DNA of 26,331 bases from UBA5070 sp035604215 (GTDB taxonomy: Bacteria; Fibrobacterota; Fibrobacteria; UBA5070): positions 1-26,331 of the forward strand of contig DATNIW010000177.1 in assembly GCA_035604215.1 (NCBI GenBank), read 5' to 3'. Made by a program: the position numbers and the translations under genes. Each line of letters opens with the position of its first letter. The stretch's first letter is position 1. Positions 15,592 to 22,969 of this stretch are shown one piece after another. The notes beneath the pieces were generated by a model. The model ran no database searches and was not told the origin of the DNA. It saw only the letters and a list, made by a program, of their open reading frames with translations.

Positions 15592-16853
15592 CGATCCATC
15601 ACCAGGAAGCGGTCTTCCCCCAGGACTTCGCGGGCCCGCTCCCGGTCCTGCGGCGAAGCGAATCCCAGCAGGACCGTCCCCGTCTCCCCTTCGCGCACCT
15701 TGAGAATCTCCAGGTCCTGCACGTTGATGCCGGCCTGGGCGAGCGGAGCCAGCAGGGCCAACATCTGTCCGGGACGGTCCTCCAGCCGGACGACGAATTC
15801 CGAAAGATCGTGGGCGATCCCCTTGCGCGGCATCCGGAACTTCTCGCGGAACGCCTTGCCCCCGGCGAAGACTTCGCGGAACGCCTTCTCGGAGGCCACG
15901 ACTTCCTTCCCGAGTTCGGGTTCCTCGGGGAACAACTGGCTCTCGCGCAGGGCGTCCCCCGCCTGGATGGCCTCCAGGTAGCGCCGAACCGCCTCGCCGC
16001 CCTCGGATGCCAGTACTTCCTCCGCCCGGGTCCAGGCCTCGGCCCGATCGGCCAGATCGGCAAGCAACCGGGCGGTCTCGCGCAACCCGGTGGCGATGGG
16101 GGCTGGATTGGTCGCCAGGATGTCGCGCCAGACGTCCCAGGAAGACAGCGCCAGACGCGTCATGTCCCGGAAACCACCCGCCGCCAGGGCGAGCGCGGCC
16201 TGCGAGAGCCGTTCGTCCGACCCGGCCCATGCCGACAGCGCGGAAGACAGGATCTGCGGAACATGGCTGATCCTGGCGACGCAGTCGTCGTGCTGCTGGG
16301 GGTCCAGGATGGCCCCCCGCGCGCCGAGGGCCAGGATCAGGGCCTTGGCCGGATCCAATCGGGAAGGAGCCATGTCCTTGGGGGGGCAGAGCACCCAGAG
16401 GGCGGACTGGAAAAGGAGCGGGTCGGCCGCCGCCAGCCCGGACTTTTCCGACCCGGCCATCGGGTGGGCGCCCACGAACCTGGGAGAATCCTCCCCTTCG
16501 TCCGGGAAGCGTTCGAATCCCATGCGACAGATCCTGGATTTCGTGGAACCCACGTCCATCACCAACGCCTGGGCGGCGAGCCGGTCGCGCGAGGCGGCCA
16601 CGGTCTCCAGGTGGACGTGGATCGCCGACATGGGCGAGCACAGGAGGACCAGGTCCGCCTCGTCGCAGGCCTCGCCAAGCCCGTCGTAGTCGTGGAGCTC
16701 GTCGCACCAGTCGCGGGAGCGGAGACCCTCGAGCGTCCTGTCCGAACTCACCGCCACGAGCCGCATGCCGCCTCGGCGGGTCTGGAGGCTGGCCAGGACC
16801 GAGCCGCCGAGCAGCCCCGCGCCGACCACGACCAGTCGCTTGGGAAGTTTCAT
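15588..16853 (-). CDS. tyrA: Prephenate dehydrogenase with C-terminal ACT domain
   Basis: Oxidatively decarboxylates prephenate to 4-hydroxyphenylpyruvate for tyrosine synthesis. The 421-residue protein starts with a Rossmann motif GAGLLGGS (11-18). It carries the family signature GAHPMAGSEKSG (128-139) and the substrate His H197 in RISHVPQIL. The C-terminal ACT domain (about 353-421, FVVRLEDRPGQMLALLAPLAQAGINV) normally gives feedback control by tyrosine. Between them is a linker of about 60 residues with a short internal repeat (EKAFREVF, GKAFREKF). ATG 16853 overlaps the chorismate mutase stop (16850-16853), and the stop overlaps the next gene (15588-15591). The separate chorismate mutase just upstream supplies its substrate. 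Confidence 0.95.
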   Translation of the reverse strand: MKLPKRLVVVGAGLLGGSVLASLQTRRGGMRLVAVSSDRTLEGLRSRDWCDELHDYDGLGEACDEADLVLLCSPMSAIHVHLETVAASRDRLAAQALVMDVGSTKSRICRMGFERFPDEGEDSPRFVGAHPMAGSEKSGLAAADPLLFQSALWVLCPPKDMAPSRLDPAKALILALGARGAILDPQQHDDCVARISHVPQILSSALSAWAGSDERLSQAALALAAGGFRDMTRLALSSWDVWRDILATNPAPIATGLRETARLLADLADRAEAWTRAEEVLASEGGEAVRRYLEAIQAGDALRESQLFPEEPELGKEVVASEKAFREVFAGGKAFREKFRMPRKGIAHDLSEFVVRLEDRPGQMLALLAPLAQAGINVQDLEILKVREGETGTVLLGFASPQDRERAREVLGEDRFLVMDR

Positions 16854-17137
16854 TCGACCTTGCCCGGGTCGGCGGACAGGGCCTGGTAGATGCGGCTCTC
16901 GCCCATGATGGCGAGCCAGATGCGACGGATCCCGTCCACGGACAGCGGGCCCGGATTGATGGCGGAAAGCTTGTCGAGCAAGGCGTCCTCGCGTCCGGAA
17001 TCGAGCACCGGAAGCCCCGACTCTCTCTTGGCGCGGACCACCTCGAGGCCGATCTTCTGGCGTTCGTTGATCAGATGGAGGAGTTGACGGTCGATGGCGT
17101 CGATCCTTTCCCGGCAAGCGGCGAGGTCCGCGCTCAT
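16850..17137 (-). CDS. Chorismate mutase, AroQ type (stand-alone)
   Basis: Converts chorismate to prephenate at the branch to tyrosine and phenylalanine. The 95-residue all-helical protein has the AroQ active-site pattern in order: Arg in CRERIDAID, Arg in NERQKIG, Lys in VRAKRES, Arg-Glu in SGREDALL, and a Gln near the end in RIYQAL. No dehydratase or dehydrogenase domain is fused. The ATG at 17137 overlaps the trpA stop by 4 bases, and its stop overlaps the tyrA start, so the enzyme is made next to the dehydrogenase that uses its product. No prephenate dehydratase is found in the window. Confidence 0.93.
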   Translation of the reverse strand: MSADLAACRERIDAIDRQLLHLINERQKIGLEVVRAKRESGLPVLDSGREDALLDKLSAINPGPLSVDGIRRIWLAIMGESRIYQALSADPGKVE

Positions 17138-17931
17138 GCCGCGGCTTCCACCAGGGGTCCGACCAGGTCGCGCACGTCGGCCAGGATGTCGGCGAGGGGC
17201 TTGTCCTGCAAGGTCCGGCGCACGATGGCCGATCCCACCACCGCGCCGTCGGAGATTGCGCAGACCTCCTTCACCTGTTGGGGGGTGCCGATGCCGAATC
17301 CCACGACCACGGGCAGTTTTCCCACCGAGGCCTTCACCCGTGCCACCTCCGCCTCCAGACTGCCGGAAAGGCTCGCCTGCTCGCCGGTGACGCCAGTCCG
17401 GCTCACATGGTAAACGAATCCCCGGGCGCGCCCGGCGATGGAAGCCAACCGCCTCGGCGTCGTGGTGGGGGCGGTCAGGAAGGTCGTGGCGAGACCGTTG
17501 CGGCGGCAGGAATCGTCCAACTCTCCCGCCTCCTCGACCGGTATGTCGACCAGGAGAACGGCGTCCATGCCCGCCCCGGCCGCGTCCCTCGCGAACTCGC
17601 CCACGCCGTGCTTCCACACCGGGTTCGCGTACCCGAAGGCCACGAGGGGTATGTCGGTCTTCGCGCGGATCCTGCGCACGAGGTCCAGGTAGACGGAAAC
17701 CGTCACCCCGTTGGCGATCCCCCGTTCCGCCGCCGCCTGGTTCACGGCTCCGTCGCCGTACGGATCGGAGAAGGGAAGACCGAATTCGATGCAGTCGACC
17801 CCGAGCCGCGCGAGCTCCAAGGCCACCTGCACGGACCCGTCGAGATCCGGGACGCCGGCGCCGATGTAGGCCAGGAAGAGCTTGCCTTTCCCGGCGAGCT
17901 TCCGGGAGAAGCGATCGAAGCGATCAGGCAC
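17134..17931 (-). CDS. trpA: Tryptophan synthase alpha subunit
   Basis: Cleaves indole-3-glycerol phosphate to indole and glyceraldehyde 3-phosphate, passing the indole to TrpB. The 265-residue protein has the catalytic E49 and D60 in IEFGLPFSDPYGDG, and the phosphate-binding region FGIGTPQQV and GSAIV near the C-terminus. The GTG start at 17931 overlaps the end of trpB by 8 bases and follows GGGAG at 6-base spacing, which supports it. Its stop overlaps the chorismate mutase start, linking tryptophan and tyrosine branches in one transcript. Confidence 0.97.
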   Translation of the reverse strand: MPDRFDRFSRKLAGKGKLFLAYIGAGVPDLDGSVQVALELARLGVDCIEFGLPFSDPYGDGAVNQAAAERGIANGVTVSVYLDLVRRIRAKTDIPLVAFGYANPVWKHGVGEFARDAAGAGMDAVLLVDIPVEEAGELDDSCRRNGLATTFLTAPTTTPRRLASIAGRARGFVYHVSRTGVTGEQASLSGSLEAEVARVKASVGKLPVVVGFGIGTPQQVKEVCAISDGAVVGSAIVRRTLQDKPLADILADVRDLVGPLVEAAA

Positions 17932-19105
17932 TTGCGGCTCCCATCACGGTGTGGATGTCCTTGTCGCCCCGTCCCGAAAGGTTGACGAGCAGGATCTGTT
18001 CGCGGGGGAGGGTTGGCGCGATCCGGATGGCGTGGGCGACCGCGTGGCTGGACTCCAAGGCGGGAAGGATCCCCTCGGTGCGGGTCAGGCGCCGAAACGC
18101 CTCCAAGGCGGGGACATCGCCCTCCCAGACGTATTCCACCCGGCCCATGTCGTGCAGCCAGGCGTGCTCCGGTCCCACCGAAGCGTAGTCCAGACCGGCC
18201 GAAATCGAATGGGTGCCCTGGATCTGACCGTCCTGGTCCTGGAGCACGTAGCTGCGCGTTCCCTGGAGGATCCCCACCGATCCCCCCGCGAACCGGGCCG
18301 CATGCTCGCCGGGCCGGATGCCTCTACCCCCCGCTTCGACCCCGATCAGCCGGACCGGGTCCTGGAGGAAGTCCCAGAAGAGACCGATGGCGTTGGAACC
18401 TCCACCCACGCAGGCGACGGCCAAGTCGGGGAGGCGCCCGAACTTCTCCTGCATCTGGACGCGCGCTTCCTTTCCGATCACGCGCTGCAGTTCCCGGACC
18501 ATCCAGGGGAAGGGGTGCGGCCCGAAGGCTGTCCCCAGGATGTAGTGGGTTCCACGCACGTTCGTCACCCAGTCGCGCATGGCCTCGTTGATCGCGTCCT
18601 TCAGGGTGCGGGTGCCCAGGTCCACCGGAACCACGGAGGCTCCCAGCATCTTCATGCGTTCCACGTTCACCGCTTGGCGTTCCGTGTCCACGCGCCCCAT
18701 GTAGACCACGCATTCGAGATCCATGAGGGCGGCCGCCGTGGCGGTGGCCACGCCGTGCTGGCCCGCGCCCGTCTCGGCGATGACGCGCGTCTTGCCCATC
18801 CGCTTGGCGAGGAGAGCCTGGCCCAGGGCGTTGTTGATCTTGTGGGCCCCGGTGTGGTTCAGATCCTCCCTTTTGAGCACGATGCGCGCGCCGCCCAGCT
18901 CGCGACCGAGCCGTTTGGCCTCGTAGAGAGGAGATGGCCTGCCCACGAAATCGCGGAGAAGGCCGTCGAGCTCCGCGGTGAAGTCTGGGTCCTGGCGGGC
19001 GATCCGCCAGGCAGCCTCCAGTTCCTCCAAGGCGGGCATCAGGACTTCCGGAGCGAACTTGCCGCCGAAGTCGCCGAACCGCCCGCGTTCGTCCGGCTCG
19101 GTCAT
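17924..19105 (-). CDS. trpB: Tryptophan synthase beta subunit
   Basis: PLP enzyme that condenses indole with serine to make tryptophan, in an alpha2-beta2 complex with TrpA. The 393-residue protein has the PLP lysine K89 in NHTGAHKINNALGQ, the glycine-rich phosphate loop CVGGGSNAIG, the family block ETGAGQHGVATA and the conserved end VNLSGRGDKD. It belongs to the common TrpB1 type. ATG 19105 gives the expected N-terminus (MTEPDERGRFGDFGG); ATG 19144 is in frame 13 codons upstream, and neither has a clear ribosome binding site. trpB is the first gene of the operon and is divergent from PBP1A across 82 bases. No leader peptide with Trp codons or attenuator is seen there. Confidence 0.97.
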   Translation of the reverse strand: MTEPDERGRFGDFGGKFAPEVLMPALEELEAAWRIARQDPDFTAELDGLLRDFVGRPSPLYEAKRLGRELGGARIVLKREDLNHTGAHKINNALGQALLAKRMGKTRVIAETGAGQHGVATATAAALMDLECVVYMGRVDTERQAVNVERMKMLGASVVPVDLGTRTLKDAINEAMRDWVTNVRGTHYILGTAFGPHPFPWMVRELQRVIGKEARVQMQEKFGRLPDLAVACVGGGSNAIGLFWDFLQDPVRLIGVEAGGRGIRPGEHAARFAGGSVGILQGTRSYVLQDQDGQIQGTHSISAGLDYASVGPEHAWLHDMGRVEYVWEGDVPALEAFRRLTRTEGILPALESSHAVAHAIRIAPTLPREQILLVNLSGRGDKDIHTVMGAASA

Positions 19106-19187
19106 CGGAGAGAAGGATCGGGATTCTGGTCCGGGCACATACATGGTGGGGGCAAAGTTAGAACCGTGGGCTACCTTTACCCGTTCC

Positions 19188-21440
19188 ATGGCTTTCGCCC
19201 AACTGCGGTTTTCGCCACGCTTGTATCTGGTCTGCCTCGCCGCGTTCGGAATTCCCGCCGTGTTCCTGGTGGCCACGGTCGGAGCGCTCTTCTGGGTCTA
19301 TTCCAAGGACGTGCCCCCCCTGGAGGACCTGAAGAGCATCTCCCCCACCCTCTCCACCCAGGTGCTGGACAAGGATGGGAAGCCGTTCGGGGAATTCTTC
19401 GTGGAACGGCGCGATTGGGTGCCTTTGGACTCCATCCCCCTGCCCCTCCAGCAGGCGGTGATCTCCATCGAGGATCGGCGCTTCTACCAGCACTGGGGCA
19501 TGAACCTCTGGCGCACGGCGGGTGCCGCCATCAACACCGTGATCCGTCGCCACCGGCAAGGCGGCTCCACGCTCACCCAGCAGTTGGCCAAGAACGTCTT
19601 CCTGACCCAGCAGAAGAAGCTTTCCAGGAAGATCAAGGAGGCCATCACCGCGGTGATGCTGGAGCGCTACTACACCAAGCGGCAGCTTCTGACGTACTAC
19701 CTGAACGAGATCTACCTCGGCGACGGCACCTACGGGATGCAGGCGGCGGCGCGCATCTATTTCGGGAAGGATGTCTGGAAGCTCAACCTGGTGGAATGCG
19801 CGACCCTGGCGGGCATGATCCAGTCGCCCGAACGCTACCGGCCCGACCGCCGCACCGAACTGGTCCAGCATCGGCGGAACCAGGTTCTGCGCGCCATGAC
19901 GGACGAGGGGTACATCAGCCGCGTGCAGTGCGACGAGGCGAGCGCCCTCCGGGTCAAGGCCATCCCCGCGCGCCGCCCGAACGAGGACGGCGCCTACTAC
20001 CTGGAAGCCGTCCGGCAGCACGTCGAGAAGGAATGGGGGGAGGAGGCTCTCTACCACAAAGGACTCGTCGTGCACCTTCCGGTGGATCGTCGCATCCAGC
20101 TCGCGGCGGATTCGTCCGTCGCCAAATGGACCTGGGACGTCCAGAAGCAGGTGAATCGCCGCATCGTGGGCAGACTCAAGTTCGGGAAGCGCTTTGGAAT
20201 GCCGGATTCCACCGCGGCCGTCAAGTTCGACTCCCTCTTCTCCATCTACCTGAAGCAGACCGGCAAGACCACCTGGAAGGATTCCGTGGACGAAGCGGAC
20301 AAGGTGGAGTACTACACGGTGCAAGCCGCCGTGGTCGTGATCGAAAACAAGACCGGCCAGGTCCGGGCACTGGTCGGCGGCAAGAGTTTCGACAATTCCA
20401 AGTTCAACCGCGCCATCCAGGCCGAGCGTCAGGCGGGGTCCACCTTCAAGCCATTCGTCTACGGCAATGCCATCGAGAAGGGAGCGCTCCCCTCGGACAT
20501 CGTATTGGACGACACGGTGGCGATCGACGATGGTTCCGGCACCATCTGGACACCCCACAACTACGACAACACCTACGAAGGGTACGTGACGCTCCGGCAC
20601 GCCCTCATGCTTTCCAAGAACCTGCCCGCGATCCAGACCGCCATCCGCTACGGAGTGGACGGAGTGATCGACCTCGCCCGCCGCGCGGGGATCCGATCCC
20701 CCTTGCCGAAGGTCTATTCCCTGGCACTGGGGGCAGCCGACGTGAACCTGATGGAGATGACGTCCGCCTATTCGTCCTTCGCGAACCTGGGTGTGCGCTA
20801 CGAACCTCGATTGTGGGATTCCATCAACACCCAGGACGGGACACTGATGGAACGGACCTCCCCCAAATCAAGCAGGGTGATGGACTCGGCAAACGCCTAC
20901 GTTCTCGTGGACATGATGCGCGACGTCATCCGCCACGGTACCGGCTATGGGGTGTTGGCATCCGGATTCACCTTCCCAGCAGCGGGAAAGACCGGCACCA
21001 CGAACGACTACACGGACGCGTGGTTCATGGGATACACGCCTGTCTACACCTGCGGGATCTGGATGGGGTTCGACCAGAAGAAGAAGCTGGGACCGGGTTT
21101 CACCGGCGCCAAGGTGGCACTGCCGATCTGGGTGGACGTGATGAAGGTCGCGCACCGGAACTTGTCGCCGGTGGAATGGCCACGACCCTCGAGGGTGGTC
21201 ACCTACACCGCCTGCGCCAAGCCCAATCCGGACGGGACCTGCGCGGAGCAACGCATGGAGTTCGCCGTGGCCGGCAATCCCAATCTGGACCCCCGGGCTC
21301 TCGATTCCACCGCCAGGCTGCGAGCCGTCGCTCCGGCACTCAAACCCACGGTCGCACCTTCCCACGGAACCGGAACACCAGCCCCTGCGACCAAAACGGA
21401 CTCCTCCGGCCCCGTCCGGCACGGCCCCACCCTCTTCTGA
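19188..21440 (+). CDS. mrcA: Class A penicillin-binding protein (PBP1A type)
   Basis: Bifunctional peptidoglycan synthase anchored in the cytoplasmic membrane: a GT51 glycosyltransferase polymerises lipid II and a transpeptidase cross-links the strands. The 750-residue protein has a membrane segment at about 12-36. GT51 motifs are EDRRFYQHWG (catalytic E95), GGSTLTQQLAKN and RKIKEAITAVMLER. The transpeptidase motifs are STFK (S418), SKN (S476) and KTGT (K601). A Pro/Ala/Thr-rich tail of about 60 residues follows the transpeptidase domain. ATG 19188 gives a short cytoplasmic start before the anchor. The region between the two catalytic domains includes a segment (about 315-370) typical of PBP1A-like insertions. 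mltG follows 7 bases later. Confidence 0.96.
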   Translation: MAFAQLRFSPRLYLVCLAAFGIPAVFLVATVGALFWVYSKDVPPLEDLKSISPTLSTQVLDKDGKPFGEFFVERRDWVPLDSIPLPLQQAVISIEDRRFYQHWGMNLWRTAGAAINTVIRRHRQGGSTLTQQLAKNVFLTQQKKLSRKIKEAITAVMLERYYTKRQLLTYYLNEIYLGDGTYGMQAAARIYFGKDVWKLNLVECATLAGMIQSPERYRPDRRTELVQHRRNQVLRAMTDEGYISRVQCDEASALRVKAIPARRPNEDGAYYLEAVRQHVEKEWGEEALYHKGLVVHLPVDRRIQLAADSSVAKWTWDVQKQVNRRIVGRLKFGKRFGMPDSTAAVKFDSLFSIYLKQTGKTTWKDSVDEADKVEYYTVQAAVVVIENKTGQVRALVGGKSFDNSKFNRAIQAERQAGSTFKPFVYGNAIEKGALPSDIVLDDTVAIDDGSGTIWTPHNYDNTYEGYVTLRHALMLSKNLPAIQTAIRYGVDGVIDLARRAGIRSPLPKVYSLALGAADVNLMEMTSAYSSFANLGVRYEPRLWDSINTQDGTLMERTSPKSSRVMDSANAYVLVDMMRDVIRHGTGYGVLASGFTFPAAGKTGTTNDYTDAWFMGYTPVYTCGIWMGFDQKKKLGPGFTGAKVALPIWVDVMKVAHRNLSPVEWPRPSRVVTYTACAKPNPDGTCAEQRMEFAVAGNPNLDPRALDSTARLRAVAPALKPTVAPSHGTGTPAPATKTDSSGPVRHGPTLF

Positions 21441-21447
21441 TCCCGCC

Positions 21448-22461
21448 ATGCGCAAACGTCTTCCGATCCTGGCCGTCGTCCTTGTCGCCTGCCTGGCCAT
21501 CCTGGGCCATGCCGTGTTCCGTCCTTTCCCCTCGGGCAAGGTGACCAACTGGCGTCTGCCGCCCGGCGAGGGGGTCCGAAGCGTGGCAAGACGCTTGGTG
21601 AAGGAGGGCCGGATTCCTTCCTGGAGCGGTCCGCTCTTTCGCGCGGTGGCACGCGCCAGGGGATTGGACAGACATTTGCGCGCGGGGTTCTACCGAATGG
21701 ACGATCGGATGTCCGTCTGGTCCGCCGTCGAGATCCTTTCGGGTCCGGTGGGGCCCGGAATACGGTTCACGCTGCCGGAGGGGCGCACCTGCCAGGATCT
21801 TTCCGGGATCCTCCACCAGGTGCAGCTCGCCGACAGCGCGAACTTCGCAGCCCTTTGCACCAGCGCCGACTCGGCCAGCAAGCTCGGCATCCCCGCGTCC
21901 GGTCTGGAGGGGTACCTGTTCCCGGACACTTACCTCTTCGGCGGCGGCGAGACGCCCATGGAAATCGCCCGTGCGATGCACCACCGGTTCCTGGATGTGG
22001 TCAAGGCCTCCGTCGACAGTTCCTCCCCGGCATGGCGGGAACTCGGACTCGCCGGCGTCGTGACCTTGGCGAGCATCGTCGAACGGGAGGCGGCGGTGCG
22101 GACGGAAGCCCCCAAGATCGCCGGCGTCTTCTGGGAACGCCTCCAGAGGGGAATTCCGCTGGGGGCGGATCCCACCGTCCGGTACGCGTTGGGCAAGTTC
22201 ACCGGCCCGTTGACGAAATCCGACTTGGCCGTGGAGTCGGCATACAACACGAGAGTTTATCCCGGACTTCCACCCGGTCCCATCGCCAACCCCGGCAGCG
22301 AAGCCCTCCGCGCCGCCCTGCATCCGGATACCACCGGCGGCTGGCTCTACTTCGTTGCCAAGGAAGACGGCTCGCGCGAGCACTACTTCGCCCGCGACCT
22401 GAACCAGCACGTCAATTTCAAGGAAAAGGCCGCACGGAACCGGAGAATGCGGGGAGGTTGA
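21448..22461 (+). CDS. mltG: Endolytic murein transglycosylase MltG
   Basis: Membrane-anchored lytic transglycosylase that cuts nascent glycan strands and is thought to set their length, acting next to PBP1-type synthases. The 337 residues match the family length. An N-terminal anchor (LPILAVVLVACLAILGHAVF) precedes a LysM-like region (about 33-90). The YceG catalytic domain contains LEGYLFPDTY, the catalytic Glu in ASIVERE (E212 most likely), GADPTVRYALG and the LPPGPIANPG loop. The gene starts 7 bases after the PBP1A stop, so glycan synthesis and release are encoded together. Transcription runs toward a palindromic repeat region and a convergent operon. Confidence 0.96.
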   Translation: MRKRLPILAVVLVACLAILGHAVFRPFPSGKVTNWRLPPGEGVRSVARRLVKEGRIPSWSGPLFRAVARARGLDRHLRAGFYRMDDRMSVWSAVEILSGPVGPGIRFTLPEGRTCQDLSGILHQVQLADSANFAALCTSADSASKLGIPASGLEGYLFPDTYLFGGGETPMEIARAMHHRFLDVVKASVDSSSPAWRELGLAGVVTLASIVEREAAVRTEAPKIAGVFWERLQRGIPLGADPTVRYALGKFTGPLTKSDLAVESAYNTRVYPGLPPGPIANPGSEALRAALHPDTTGGWLYFVAKEDGSREHYFARDLNQHVNFKEKAARNRRMRGG

Positions 22462-22473
22462 GGCCCCCGCCTT

Positions 22474-22503
22474 CGTAAGGACGCAAAATTTTGCGTCCCC
22501 ACG
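22474..22503. repeat. REP-like palindrome after mltG
   Basis: GGACGCAAAATTTTGCGTCC (22479-22498) is a perfect 20-base palindrome. It extends outward as CGTAA ... CCACG to a 30-base imperfect palindrome, 22474-22503. It lies between the convergent genes mltG and the small membrane protein gene. From memory, palindromes with this core recur as intergenic repeats in several phyla and resemble REP elements mobilised by Y1-type transposases; I cannot check copy number here. It may also end transcription from both sides. Confidence 0.5.
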
Positions 22504-22543
22504 GCAGATCACCGCGGTGCGTCCCCATGGCAGGTGATCACCG
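22493..22543. repeat. Two imperfect direct repeats following the palindrome
   Basis: GCGTCCCCACGGCAGATCACCG (22493-22514 in full) and its near copy at 22519-22543, which reads GCGTCCCCATGGCAGGTGATCACCG when written out, share the blocks GCGTCCCCA, GGCAG and GATCACCG. The second has three extra bases. The first copy begins within the right arm of the REP-like palindrome. Small palindromes ACCGCGGT (22511-22518) and GGTGATCACC (22533-22542) sit inside. The second copy covers the stop codon of the minus-strand gene ending at 22538. Confidence 0.5.
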
Positions 22544-22969
22544 ATGCGGAAACCCCGCCAGAAACCACCGTGATGGGGCCGATTTGGTTCCCTCCCGGCA
22601 GTGCGCCAGGGCCAATCCCGCCCGTTCCCTGCTCCGGCGCAACGACTCCCGCAGGGAGTCCAATCCTTTGTCGCGACCCTTCCGCTCCATTTCCTTCCAG
22701 ACCTTCGCCTCCAGCGAGTCCACTCGGCGGCGCACGACGGAGTCGACAGGGGCGGAGGAAAGCTCCCACGGCTCGGGCGCTTCCTCCGCGCCCAACCCCA
22801 GGTGCGAGGAGGCCGCGACCAGGTTCTGACCCAGCCGCACCCAGGACAGGGCGAGTTCCCGTTCCCTTCCGGCCTGGCGCAACCTCACCAGCGTTCCGTA
22901 GGCGCAGAAGGCTCCGGCGCACACCACGACAAGGGCGGTCGTTGTGAAGGATCGGCGCACCAGCGGCAT
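22538..22969 (-). CDS. Small single-pass membrane protein (143 aa), unknown
   Basis: I do not recognise this protein. A basic start (MPLVRRSF) is followed by one hydrophobic segment (TTALVVVCAGAFCAYGTLV, about residues 9-27). The rest is a charged, helix-rich region with many Arg, Glu and Leu residues (SLEAKVWKEMERKGRDKGLDSLRESLRRSRERAG), which may form a coiled coil outside or inside the membrane. The ATG at 22969 directly follows the stop of the sugar transferase gene, so both are likely translated from one mRNA. A link to surface polysaccharide assembly is inference from position only. The last codons run into a repeat. Confidence 0.68.
   Translation of the reverse strand: MPLVRRSFTTTALVVVCAGAFCAYGTLVRLRQAGRERELALSWVRLGQNLVAASSHLGLGAEEAPEPWELSSAPVDSVVRRRVDSLEAKVWKEMERKGRDKGLDSLRESLRRSRERAGLALAHCREGTKSAPSRWFLAGFPHR

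Noticed and set aside
17882..21544. Open frame of 1220 codons on the plus strand
   Set aside because: It runs antisense through trpB and then out of frame through PBP1A, both certain genes. Its length is a GC effect.
22479..22498. Palindrome as a standard intrinsic terminator
   Set aside because: The T-run lies within the stem rather than after it, so it was listed as a REP-like repeat with possible terminator function.
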